Below the pieces are notes generated by a model that did no database searches, was not told where the DNA came from, and saw nothing but the letters and a program-made list of their open reading frames with translations. From positions 2,664,983-2,728,982 of the forward strand of contig NC_051138.1 of the NCBI RefSeq assembly GCF_014839805.1: 64,000 bases of DNA, written 5' to 3'. Within the stretch, counting starts at the first letter, position 1. The number at the start of each line of letters is the position of its first letter. This stretch comes from Manduca sexta. Taxonomy: Eukaryota; Arthropoda; Insecta; Lepidoptera; Sphingidae. Below are positions 10,601 through 21,200 of this stretch, in pieces. Both the position numbers and the translations under genes were made by a program.

Positions 10601-13362
10601 ATAAGTGCAACTATGTTCGCCTACGTGATGAATAAAGCATTTTTATTTTTTTTATTTTTTTTTTTAGTGTAACTACTGGACATAATAAGACTTAACATCT
10701 CATGTCTCAGGATGGCGAGCGCATTGGGATACCAAACAATACTTTGTTATTCAAGGTGTTGAATGCTGTTTCTACTGTTCTGTTTTCTATTAGCGTTAAC
10801 GATTATAGAAAGGACTAAGCTACAGCCTCTGATTTAGATACTTGCTGAGTACAAAGAAGTAATTACGAACACGAACGTGAAAATACATTCGGGTGTATTC
10901 GTGGACGAGTTAATCGTCAAGCTATCCGCTAAAAGTCATAAAGAGGCACAGACGATCCAAGAGTTGCGAGTGCTTGAGCGCTCACCCAATAGTCCGGTGT
11001 GATTGTATAAGCCAGCCTTTGCCAGGCTAGCAAACGTAGTTAAAAAAAACAAACGATCGAAACATCAACTATAAAAAACCGGATTAATTAGAAAATTAAA
11101 ATCACCTCCATTTCAGTGGGAGTATCTATCTCACTCGGAACGCAGCGCGCGCCTCAGCGACCCCACCCAGGTGATCAGGACTCCGATGATAGCCGGAGGT
11201 CTCTTCAGCATGGACAGGATGTACTTCAACAAGCTGGGGAAATACGACATGAGAATGGACGTTTGGGGGGGAGAGAATCTCGAGATATCGTTCAGGTATT
11301 TACAAAAAAATATTACCGACTAGCTGACCCGACAGACGTTGTCCTGTCTTAACTATGAATTTGCCGCGCGCATTCTGTCAATCGCTGACAGTTATTTCAA
11401 ACAATTGACAGTAATATAAAATTAATATTTTCGTTAAGTTTTCTTAAATTTTCTAATCATCCGCGCAATATTATGATTTTTTTCTTTCATAAGAACCTTC
11501 TCCTGACAATAACAAACACAACAAAAAAGAATAGTGAAATCGGTCCAGCTGTTCACGCGTGATGACGTGACCAAGGGTAATAGGGATTCATTTTTATATA
11601 TATAGATAAATTTCGAATGTGAAGTCTAGCAACCCGCAGTATACCAGCATTGTAGACTACGGCAAAGTGAATCCACTACACTTGATGGTAAGTGGAGTAT
11701 GGTCTGGGTCCTACTCAGCATTTTCCAATGAATATCCATTGCCAGTCGACACAATTATGTCGACCTGTTTGTAATGAATCTTCAAACTCTTTTAGTGATA
11801 GAAACCTGTCCACAGTAATGGGTTAGTGTGTGATACAGGGCTGGGATTTAAGTCCAATGTGGCTGTAGCCCTCATCACATCCCGGGAAAGAATAATCTTA
11901 GTAAAAAGTGGGTGCACTAATTGCCTTCTATCGCCTTTTTTGACGATGAAGAAGCGTGCATATCTTATTCCTATCTCAAAGTCTGGAATACATTAATAAT
12001 TCCTTTTGGATTTGGGATGTTTATGAGCAGCGAGGATCACTAACTCGCTGCCAGCCCTCTTGCCCATTTATTCCCCTTTACAATAAAGAATCTTTTACTG
12101 CATATTCCAGGGTATGGCAATGCGGCGGCTCCCTGGAAATTGTACCGTGTTCCCGAGTGGGCCACGTGTTCAGGAAGCGTCATCCGTACACGTTCCCTGG
12201 GGGATCCGGGGCGGTGTTCGCCAGGAACACCAGGAGAGCGGCTGAGGTGTGGATGGATGATTACAAGGAGTTGTACTACAGATCGCAGCCGTTGGCGAAA
12301 CAGGTCGATTTTGGAGAGTAAGTGGATATTGAATTAATTATGATGCCCATTATAATTAAAGTAGTTAGAACTAAAGAACCAAAATTAAGCAATAACACTA
12401 ATGCAATATTTATTATTTGGGTTAAATCACGGCGCTTTGTCCAGCCAAAGTTCAATGAAAAAAAAAATACTGTAACTATACGGTAGGTCTATATTTAAAA
12501 TAGGAAAATATTATATATTTTGAACGAAACGAAAGACAAATTTCAATTTCCCCGCTCTTTTCGGTTCATTTTTTGAACATTGAATCCGAATCCACTTTTT
12601 ATACACTTTTTTTATAAGTACATCCTTTACATATTTTTCTTATATGTATTATAATAGATACTTCATAAAATGACGTATTTTATTCTATAAACAGCATATC
12701 AGAACGAGTGCACCTGCGCGAGAAGCTGCACTGCAAGCCGTTCCGCTGGTACCTGGAGCACGTGTATCCTGAGCTGCAGGTGCCAGCGCTAGCCGGCGCC
12801 GCGCACGCCATCCGACAAGGAGCCAGGTGTCTCGACACCATGGGACATCTGGTGGACGGGACTTTGGGTAAGAGAATATGATATATTTATGGTAAAAGAA
12901 AGATTGTATGGTAGATTGTTAATTTTTGGAAATAAAATTGAAGTAAAATTCCAAAAAAAAACTAAGAAAGATATCAAAACAATAAAGGTAATGAAAGCAG
13001 CTTGTTCTGTAGCAGATGTATTAGCACCTCATCCTCAATATTGTTTCGCCGAAACTACAATCAAACACATAACCTCAATCTTTCCAGGCATGTACCCGTG
13101 TCACAACACGGGTGGCAACCAAGAATGGCGGTTCGAAAACGGCGTCATCCGCCACCATAGCCTCTGCGTGTCCCTTTCACCCAACGACCGGGTCACAGCT
13201 GTCCTGGCTGCCTGCGACCCGGCAGACGACGCCCAACTCTGGCGGCGTAAGGGCCTGCTGATCAAACACGCCAAGCTGGATGCGTGCCTAGACTCCGACA
13301 GACCAGCATTATATCTAGAACAATGTGATGAGGAAAAGCAAACTCAGCTGTTTACATTCTAA
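7570..13362 (+). CDS. GALNT2: Polypeptide N-acetylgalactosaminyltransferase, GALNT2/Pgant2 type (3' part, 5 exons)
   Basis: Exons 7570-7683, 11117-11295, 12111-12317, 12695-12867 and 13088-13362 join in phase to about 315 residues plus stop. The family transfers GalNAc from UDP-GalNAc to Ser/Thr of proteins in the Golgi lumen, starting mucin-type O-glycosylation. Seen: the end of the GT-A catalytic half ([22 protein letters not shown]), the acceptor-side motif [31 protein letters not shown], then a linker and a ricin-type lectin domain with CLDTMGH, a QEW motif and a degenerate third repeat. Motifs such as [10 protein letters not shown] and [12 protein letters not shown] resemble GALNT2 more than other GALNTs. 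The N-terminal anchor and the DxH metal site are not in this window; no upstream exon was recognised in 1-7569. Family assignment is very sure; the GALNT2 subtype is from memory of the family. Confidence 0.93.
8588..8708 (+). repeat. SINE family A, 5' half (split by LINE)
   Basis: Begins GGTCTTTCATATGTGAGAG and ends ACATTGTAGCCAGTGT. It is matched by the minus-strand copy at 35936-36225 over its whole length. It resumes at 10666 beyond the LINE. Confidence 0.8.
8709..9828 (+). pseudogene. Reverse transcriptase fragment of the LINE
   Basis: About 373 residues without an internal stop, ending TAA at 9828. Seen: [16 protein letters not shown], the [13 protein letters not shown] motif, and the catalytic FADDT box (8947-8961), then [15 protein letters not shown], the jockey/CR1 thumb region, and a C-terminal domain ending near [11 protein letters not shown]. 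The upstream Met at 8686 lies in SINE sequence and is not the element's start. The open frame suggests a recent insertion, but truncation makes it dead. An antisense frame at 8895-9215 is a shadow. Confidence 0.9.
8709..10665 (+). mobile_element. 5'-truncated non-LTR retrotransposon (jockey/CR1-like LINE)
   Basis: The element starts inside the reverse transcriptase domain and runs to an A/T-rich tail after AATAAA (10631-10636). It is bounded by AGTGT at 8704-8708 and again at 10666-10670, a likely target-site duplication inside a family A SINE whose two halves flank it. The apurinic endonuclease part is absent. A small hairpin (GCCAGC-CCGA-GCTGGC, 10481-10496) lies in its 3' UTR. Confidence 0.88.
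10666..10777 (+). repeat. SINE family A, 3' half (split by LINE)
   Basis: Resumes with AGTGTAACTACTGGACATAA, the exact continuation of the 5' half, and fades out after the TTTCTACTGTTC motif. Its tail is lost. Confidence 0.8.
11117..11295 (+). CDS. GALNT2: GALNT2-type exon b (catalytic domain, WGGEN motif)
   Basis: Acceptor TTTCAG ends at 11116 and donor GTATTT starts at 11296. It is read as [18 protein letters not shown], then [16 protein letters not shown] and [13 protein letters not shown], ending with two bases of an Arg codon. The longest open frame over it runs in another frame and is a shadow. A Helitron begins only 24 bases after the exon end. Confidence 0.92.
11320..11606 (-). mobile_element. 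Non-autonomous Helitron (family 1), intact ends
   Basis: 287 bp inserted between A and T: A|TCTATATATATAAAAATG ... GGGTCAGCTAG|T on the minus strand. Rolling-circle elements leave no target duplication, as here. Sits 24 bp after a GALNT exon. Confidence 0.88.
11662..11775 (+). repeat. Repeat family B, partial
   Basis: GGCAAAGTGAATCCACTACA, TGATGGTAAGTGGAG and TCGACACAATTATGTCGACC are recognisable; the GC-rich second half is gone. It lies within the GALNT intron b-c. Confidence 0.55.
12111..12317 (+). CDS. GALNT2: GALNT2-type exon c (end of catalytic domain)
   Basis: Acceptor ATTCCAG, donor GTAAGT at 12318. It completes the Arg codon and reads [39 protein letters not shown] and [16 protein letters not shown]. 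The incoming two-base phase fits exon b, and the outgoing GA joins C of the next exon to give Asp. Confidence 0.93.
12695..12867 (+). CDS. GALNT2: GALNT2-type exon d (linker and start of lectin domain)
   Basis: Acceptor AAACAG, donor GTAAGA. It encodes [31 protein letters not shown], then [16 protein letters not shown]. The CLD motif marks the first ricin-type (QxW) lectin repeat. The final G is completed by GC of the next exon. Confidence 0.92.
13088..13362 (+). CDS. GALNT2: GALNT2-type exon e (ricin-type lectin domain, stop)
   Basis: Acceptor TTTCCAG; the stop TAA is at 13360-13362. The exon reads [57 protein letters not shown] and ends QTQLFTF. Three beta-trefoil repeats can be traced; the third has QLF where QxW is usual. 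The same frame stays open back to 12889, but that upstream part is intron. Confidence 0.93.
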
Positions 13363-13526
13363 TGGACAGTATTATAGATTCGCTTAGCAATATTCAAGCT
13401 TTGTGAATGTGTGCTCGGAATTATTATTGAAAGCGATATTGTTCTTTTAACAGATTTCTTTATTTTAACTCTTTTATTATAAATTAAAATTTGTAAACAA
13501 TAGACAAAATTTACTCGTTTTTTTAC

Positions 13527-13532
13527 AATAAA
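13527..13532 (+). terminator. Candidate polyadenylation signal of the GALNT gene
   Basis: AATAAA lies 165 bases after the GALNT stop codon. Other AT-rich variants follow further downstream, so which one is used cannot be told from the sequence. Confidence 0.4.
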
Positions 13533-16257
13533 TCTCAATGGCTAAACAATGATAGATAAATCTGTGTAATTTGTTAGAATGTCAAATCGCTTTTAATAAA
13601 TTTAATGATTCCTATACAGAGTGCGCGACATCGAATTTTGTATCTAGACATTAAAGAAGAATAGAGAGAGAATATTCTTAAATTATGACGCCACGGTATA
13701 ATGCATAAAACACTGCCTAAATCTCTTAAGTATTGTAGTAATGCAACAAAAATCATCAGATTTAGTTTTCTCTTAAGATTAAGAGATTGATAGCTTCCGG
13801 ACTTTAGAGTTCATTATAAAAAATATCTAGAAATCACAAAATGCACATCGCTTGAAATATAGTACTTAATATAAATAGTACATAACATCACATCTAGATT
13901 TAAGATATCTTCACAATCATTCATGACTTTGTTTATATTAAAATATATGCCTTGAAACGTCGTTTATATGAGATTTACAATTGACGTTTATTTGTCAATC
14001 ATTAACTACGGTAATTTTTTTAATGATTGTTAATGTTTTCTTTTTATTTACATTAATTGATAAATAGTTAATGTGCTCAAAATTATATAATTATTGGCAC
14101 CAAAATTCTTCCTTTCATGTAGGTGCCAAATACATTTGTAAATAATTTCATTTTAGCTATAAGAATGACATTCCTATTTTTTATATTCTATTTTTTTTTC
14201 TTTGTATATCATTTGGATGTATATCGTGGTTGTTGCTTTTTATATTTCATTCATAATATATATTAAACATATTGCGGCCTTCCAAGAATAATAACGTAGT
14301 CCTAAACATTTTTTCAACAAAAGCCTAACCAACAAACATTTTAATTGTTCATCTGCCGTAATAAAATAATAGATTCAATAATATAACGTTTGATGGTAAA
14401 TAATAGAAATTTAACATACAATGGGCATTGATATATATCAATAACAATAGGTTATGCTTTAATGGCATCCAATATTGTCCGCATTTGTGCTATATTACAT
14501 ACTAAGTATATTAGGCTATCAGTCCACATAATCCGTTCCAATACCATAAAATAGATTGTATTTTCGGATTATATCATTATTCTTGGCTTGCAGCGATACA
14601 TACAAAGTAATATAGTTACCATAAATAACATATTAAGTGCCGGGAACGTGGAATGTGTATATAATAGGTATAGTCCTTGTGGAATACTGGTTTGTATGTC
14701 TGTATGTATAAAATGTACATTAAAAGTTAGAATCATGCTAAAAATGTAGATATTTCTGACTATGGTGTTTTACGGGGGTAATTTTTTTTAATCGCTAATA
14801 ATCGATGTAATATATTCATACTATAAGTGAAATGTACAACTGGAAGAAATTTACAGTATTTGATTGCCGTTTTTAATATAAAAAAAGAATGGGTCTATTT
14901 TGACCCGTTAAGCAAAAATTACGCTCGGGTTGAATATGACCCCTCGGAATATTCGATGAACGTACTTCTGTTTATATTTGATTAAAGCATTATATCATCA
15001 AATCATTCGCTAAATCGTAATATACCTGAGAATCTTCTTAAATATTTAATTGCTTGCCTTACAGTACAAGTATGAAGATATATTGAATAATAATATAATC
15101 CTATTTTTGTTCTTACTCATAATTCTACAACAAAACTGTAAATTTTATTTTGTTAAAGTTTATATCATTATTATAAGCATGATATATAATCGCATTACGT
15201 ACTTATGAATTCAATTATAATTGTTATAATTCCGCTGTTCGTTACTGTTAAGTAAAAAGAACACAATCTTGTTTTGTTCACGCTTCCCTTAGTGAAAAAA
15301 TATTACATACACCGATTTTGTAAATTATTTCCGTCTTCCGTTGGAAACATCTTTAGTTCTTCCAATAATTCACCAAATTATTTAATGTATAATCATTCAA
15401 TTGTAGTTACAATTCGAATGTATTCGTCGAAAAATTCATATTTTAGGTTATAATTGTTAATACTCGTTATTTTAAGATACAATTTTATTTACAACGGTTA
15501 TTATAAATTTTCAAAAAGTATTAATTTATTGTAGATACGTTTTGTACTTTCCTATTTTTATTTTTGTTGCTTTTTTTTAATGATCGACAAAATTGCTATT
15601 ATTATTTTTTTTTGTTTAATTGATTTTATGTTTTACTTTGCGTTTTATGCGTAAAGTTAATATATTTAAATGAAAGAATACAATGATCTGTGTTGATTTA
15701 TTTTACGTAATCTGCTTTCTATAAAAATAATGTTTTAACACCTAAATGTAGCCTTTTGTATCGCAAAAATGGCTGCTATGTTAAAATATAAAATATTAGT
15801 GAATATTTTATTATAATATCAATTATATTGGCACCATACGTAGAAAGTGTATTTTAAAGTATTTCGTACTAAAAAATATTTTAACAGTTTTTTGTAATGT
15901 GAATATTTTTTTTATAAATTAAATGCACCATTATACATTCCCATATTGTAATATAGCTTAAAGATATTGTAAATAAGTTTATTCCTATTTTAAAAACATT
16001 TCAATTGTTCATTTTTATGTATAATATGTAAAAATAGTACGTTCTTAAGCCACAACTCATCACCTTAGTAACAGATCTTAATTATCCGTAGTGGTGTACT
16101 TATGAAAACAAAACTTATGAATAATAAATATTAGGTTTAAATTCTACTAAAGATCTTGCGTTAGATTTGTGCACGGTAGAAACTTCACCACGGCACAAGT
16201 TTTTAGATTTATATAAAACAGGATTGACTGCGATGCAAAAGCGATAATAGATTTTTT

Positions 16258-16398
16258 AGGGGCCAATATATACTAATAATCATGACTATTTTTTTTAAAT
16301 CACGACTTATTTTTTTAGTCGGTGTACTTGACTTTATTTTTCGAATTATCAATTTCAAAACCCTTTTTTGATGATTATTGACTTCCGATATTGCCCCT
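16258..16398. repeat. Small inverted-repeat element
   Basis: AGGGGCCAATATA and ATCATGAC on the left pair with GATTATTGACTTC and ATATTGCCCCT on the right; 141 bp, MITE-like. Confidence 0.55.
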
Positions 16399-17845
16399 AG
16401 AATCTATGTGTTCGTCAGAGCTGATGGTACAGAGCGGCATACGGCTGCCCTAGTCAACGAGTGTTGAATTTACATTTCACTGAGTGATTTTATTTTAGTG
16501 AGAGAAATCTTTGATAAATAAAAGACGTTTGATGAAACAACAGTTTATTTTGTCACCCACAACCTAACAATCTAACAGAACAATGTATTTGTTAGCTTTT
16601 AAAAATTAAATTGCAAATTGTTTTCAAAATTTTAGGCAAACTACGGGTCTGATTTAAATGTTCGTAGTTTTTGAATAGTTAAAAATCACAGGTTTGGGTC
16701 AAAAGTGACCCGTGAATAGAAGTCAATTAAATTAAAAAATAATAAGAACTATTCCAGGATTACATTTGCAATTACGATTTTATGCAAAATATAAATATTC
16801 TCAAATCTTAGTCTTACGAAACAAAAAAGCTAGGTCCGATTTCTGTTTATTAACACAAAACATTCCTCACATATAAAAGGCAAATTAAAGTAGCTTATAC
16901 ATCAATTATTCATTAAAACTTTTCGTCAAACTTGAATTTACTTATAGCGTAGTTATTTAAAGCAATATAGAACATCATATTTTTCACTGTCACTTTCTTC
17001 ATGAGACAACCGTTACAATTTAGTAGTAGTTTATATTGTGGCAACACTGCCGTTATAAGAAAAAAGACTTATCTAACATATAAAACAAAATATTCGTAAT
17101 CAGTAAAAAAAACACGTATCAACTTATTTTATTTGTATAAAATTAATGTAGAAAAATCTTTTTTTCCTTATAGCAGCAGTATTTATTCCTTTTACAATGA
17201 AAAATTAACCCTAAATCGACAATCCCATTCGTCTTTTCCATCACTTTTCAGTCTTAAACAATATCCTCGCCCCGCGAAATGATATTTACAACTAAAATCT
17301 ATTATAAAAAGCTAAATCTATCCAAATGACCCTTTAAATCTAATATGCTACATTATATCACACTGGAACCAAATATAAACCTTTGGTCAATAACCTTAGG
17401 ATAAATCGAAATAGGGGTTTACAAATCTTAACGGCCTAAATCTAAATAATATGTAAGTATAGCACTAGAATGCAAGTTCCTCTGTAGGTATCGCTTTGTT
17501 TATTTCTGTTATCAAGCATTATATAATGTATAATCAGTTAGTGCTATTACTGGGCTTTATTAGACTACAAATTAATAGTGGCGCTTTACTCAAGTGAAAC
17601 GATGTTTTTTTTTATTTACCTCACTCATATACAAAGCAAATAATTACTTATAATAAAAAAAAAGTTTTCGTCTATTAAATAGATTATTTTTAGTCAGAAA
17701 CATATTATCTTAGTCGGCGAAACAAAAAAAAATATATATTATTTAAACCAAAAAGGTATCATAAAAAAAAGAAATAAAGTAGTTCATACCATAATAAGGT
17801 CAATCGATGTGTGTTGCTCATATGAGTAATTATTAAACATAATAT

Positions 17846-17851
17846 TTTATT
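17846..17851 (-). terminator. Candidate polyadenylation signal of the ABCG gene
   Basis: AATAAA on the minus strand, about 250 bases past the ABCG stop. Other TTTATT sites on the plus strand lie further left, so the choice is tentative. Confidence 0.3.
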
Positions 17852-18100
17852 AACATCGCTATTCGCATTATCCGACAAATAATTACATATTTTATAAATA
17901 TTAAATTTTAGACAAAATTTTAAACTATCTGATGGCATAAATGCATAAATAAGGTCATAGTCATCTATGGAGTGCACTCGAGAAATTCAACGTATTTCAA
18001 ATTCAAATTAAACTACATGTAACCACACAGATGGCGCTAAAATAAACAATAAACTACAATCACAATATAAAACATACATACAAAAGGTACTTTTACTACA

Positions 18101-18293
18101 TCAATGTACAGAGCTCATTTTGGTCTTGATGAAGTTCCCAATGACCTTGATGGCCCTAAAGGCGTAGTTGGGGGACAGTCTTTGCCTCAGAAGGTAGTAT
18201 CCAGCTAAATTCATGGCTAACAGCATCCCCATCAGCACTCCGAAGTCAGCCCAGAATGATACTCCAGACATGCCCATGAGGTGGACAAAATAA
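18101..18293 (-). CDS. ABCG exon 10 (TM6, stop codon)
   Basis: Acceptor CTTTTGCAG. It reads [40 protein letters not shown] and [20 protein letters not shown], ending VH and TGA at 18103-18101. The TM6 ending YYLLRQR is typical of ABCG. The ~28-residue basic tail after TM6 is longer than usual. Confidence 0.94.
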
Positions 18294-21200
18294 CTGCAAA
18301 AGAATAATTTAGGGTAAATTCAGCACAAAACTATCTATCATAGCTTAGTAAAGGAGCTTAGCAAAGATAATAAAATATTATATTTTAAATAAAGTTCACG
18401 TCTGCCACCCAGTAAAGTAATAAAAAGGAGCAAAGTATTTACCTCATTTGAAACTAGCTTTTGCCTGCGGATTGGCCCGCGTGAAAAAGTTTTTATAAAA
18501 TAGTCTATAGAACTCAGGAGTAATGTAGTTTCCTGTTTATTAATGAATCGTTTGCTAGTTAGTTTACCTAATAGTTCCTGAGATTAAAGCGTAACAATGA
18601 AACTCTTCAACTTTATATATTAGTATAGATATACTTACGCTACATTCTTATACTCGCAATAATCCACATGATCGGGACAGATAAGGTCGTCTCTCGGAGG
18701 GCCGTATATCGCGGCGACCAGACCCTCAATCCCGTATCGAAGGAAGGAGCAGGCCCTAGCCAACCTCCACACTATGGGCAAGGGATTATCTCCACTTCCG
18801 ATGCCGTATACTGCGAGTAACATGAGCGGGACACTCAAAGCCGGCCCCAGGAACACGGAATTCTGGAACAATAAAATAAATATAATATAGATATTTCCTT
18901 GTCTTTTGCTGTTATTACCAGCCACAGTATCACTGCTGAAAATAGGCCTCCCCCAAAGATTTTCAACCAGTCTGTTGCACACAGCTACTTCCTACAAACT
19001 ATTCCTAGTTTTGGCTTGAATAAATTCAATACAACAAATAAAAAGCACAAAAGTACTGCAAGATTTTTCTTTTATTTCAGTTCTATACGAGACGAGCATA
19101 CCAGTCACCTCATGGCATGCAAAACGACCATCCATAAACAGTTGCAACATCAAAGAGAACTTTGAATTACTAAGTACTACGTGGCACTCTACTGCGCTCG
19201 TCACCCTGATATGTCAGATCTAATAATACCTATTAATTACGCTGGCTATGTTCTTTTAACTAGAACTCCACAGTGCACGCACACTGCTGCTTGGTGGTAG
19301 AAAATGTTATACGGTAGAGTGCTTAATGTTTACACTGCATCTGATGGTACATTTCAGAATCATGCCGATCTGACTCATTAGATGTATACCTAACGTAACC
19401 AGATGTCCCGTTTTGAACGGGACCGTCCCTTTTTTCGGTAATCTGTCCTGGTGTCCCCAGAAAAAACTCGGGGACACAAAATTGTCCCGTTTTCCGAAAC
19501 CGTGCAAAAATTTAAGAGCCGACCGGTCTGCTACTTTACTACAACGCCTACGAATCTTTTCACTAATGAATAAAATGTGGACATCTGAAAAAACTCAGTT
19601 ACAGATTCCAGTTCTGAAAACGATGTTGATAACTAATGACAATATATAAAAAACAACAGCTGTAATAAAACAAATTTGTTCTTCAGACAAATATAAATAA
19701 AACTGAACATTTATATCTTAGATAATATTTTTAATTTATAATTATCTAATAATCCAATCCTATCTTATTTTAATAATATTATAAATACAAAAGTTTGTAA
19801 AAAGTTTTGGATGTTTTGTATGTTTGTCAGAAGTAAACGCAGAAACAACTGAACGGTTTTGTATAATATTTTTTTTGATCAGGTTTTGCTTCTTAATTTT
19901 ATCCTTATAGTTGTTCGGGAAAACGCGATTTTCCGAGTTTTCATACGTGCAACGCTCGGCCGCTAAAGTACAAATTTTCTAATAAGCGTGTGTTATTTTT
20001 TTTTCAATTGTTTTTTTTTTTATGCTTCACGTAAATAAACCGATGTCCCGTTTCGAGACGAAAAATAAATGGTCACGTTATGTATACCGGCTGATCACTG
20101 AACTTGACCCGCAGGACATCGAATACTTTCCTGTCATATAATTATAATACTAATATAGAGTTCTGTATACTCACCACAACACTCAACATGGACGATATGA
20201 CAGTGCCCATAGACTCTGATATCAAGGCCACTAGAATACAAATGGCAGTGAACATCATTATCCTGGGAATCTCCATCGGTTGTGACGTCAGCGGATACGT
20301 GATGACCAGGTAAATGAGACTGAAGAAGATGGTGGCGGGCGTCCTCGAGATAACTAGCGCGGCGTAGTACGGTTTCAGTCCGTACCAACGGTTGAAGTAT
20401 TCTCGTTTCACTAGCTGGACTTCGTTTGGAACTGAAAGAAGCAAATAAATTAGTATTGAATGATCTGTAGAATTCAAGATAATATTATTGATTATTATTA
20501 TCTAATTGTGAGTTAGTTTTGTACTTGTAGGTAATATATAAAAAGGCACTGTTCTATTAAAATATTATTATCACATTACACACAATATACGTTTAGAAAT
20601 GGTGATCAGAAAGAAAAAAGATATTATGTAATAGACATAATCGATGCTGTCAAATCGATTCTACGCAAACAATACTCACATGCTAATAACACTGGCATCA
20701 TAGGAATGTAAAGCATGGCGATGACACAGGCGTAGCAGAAACCGAAGTTAAAGATGGTTTTGGAGGCATCGTAGCCCATCTGGTTGAAGAGTAAGCCGAT
20801 TATACCTCCCAGAAACAGATGAAGACATACTCGAAGCCATAGATAGTTCTGGAAGGAAATATCAAAACTTAAGGCTTAAGATTTCTTTCGGGAGAATGTT
20901 GCAAGGCAATCTAGGTACCTACAATCTGGTTAAGGGGCTACGTACAAACTGACTTTAAAAAATTGAAGTCCGGTTCTGATATTGGAAAAGTCACAGAACA
21001 ATCGACTTCGAGGTAAAATCCATTGTATTTACGGTCTAAGTACATCTAAGATCAAAGGTCTAAGATAAATAAGAAATTATGTTTTAGCAATAGCATAGCT
21101 CTCATATCAATCAGTCGTGTTTCTTTAAGAACCATTCTCCTATCAACTTTTCTTTGATCTTATTCATTTCAAATTCCTAACCACCCGATAAACGTCGAAA

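Larger units (their letters stand above)
7684..11116 (+). other. GALNT intron a-b
   Basis: A 3.4-kb intron between catalytic-domain exons. It contains a SINE split by a 2-kb LINE insertion; 7800-8500 is low-complexity, AT-rich DNA with no recognised element. Confidence 0.85.
13363..18100. other. 3' UTRs and intergenic space between convergent genes
   Basis: GALNT (+) and ABCG (-) end toward each other. The interval is very AT-rich and almost free of SINEs, unlike the rest of the window. It has one small inverted-repeat element (16258-16398) and two GGGTCA-type palindromes; otherwise nothing is recognised. Confidence 0.7.

Noticed and set aside
12140..12337. 65-residue frame overlapping GALNT exon c
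   Set aside because: Alternative frame; the frame with GALNT motifs is the real one.
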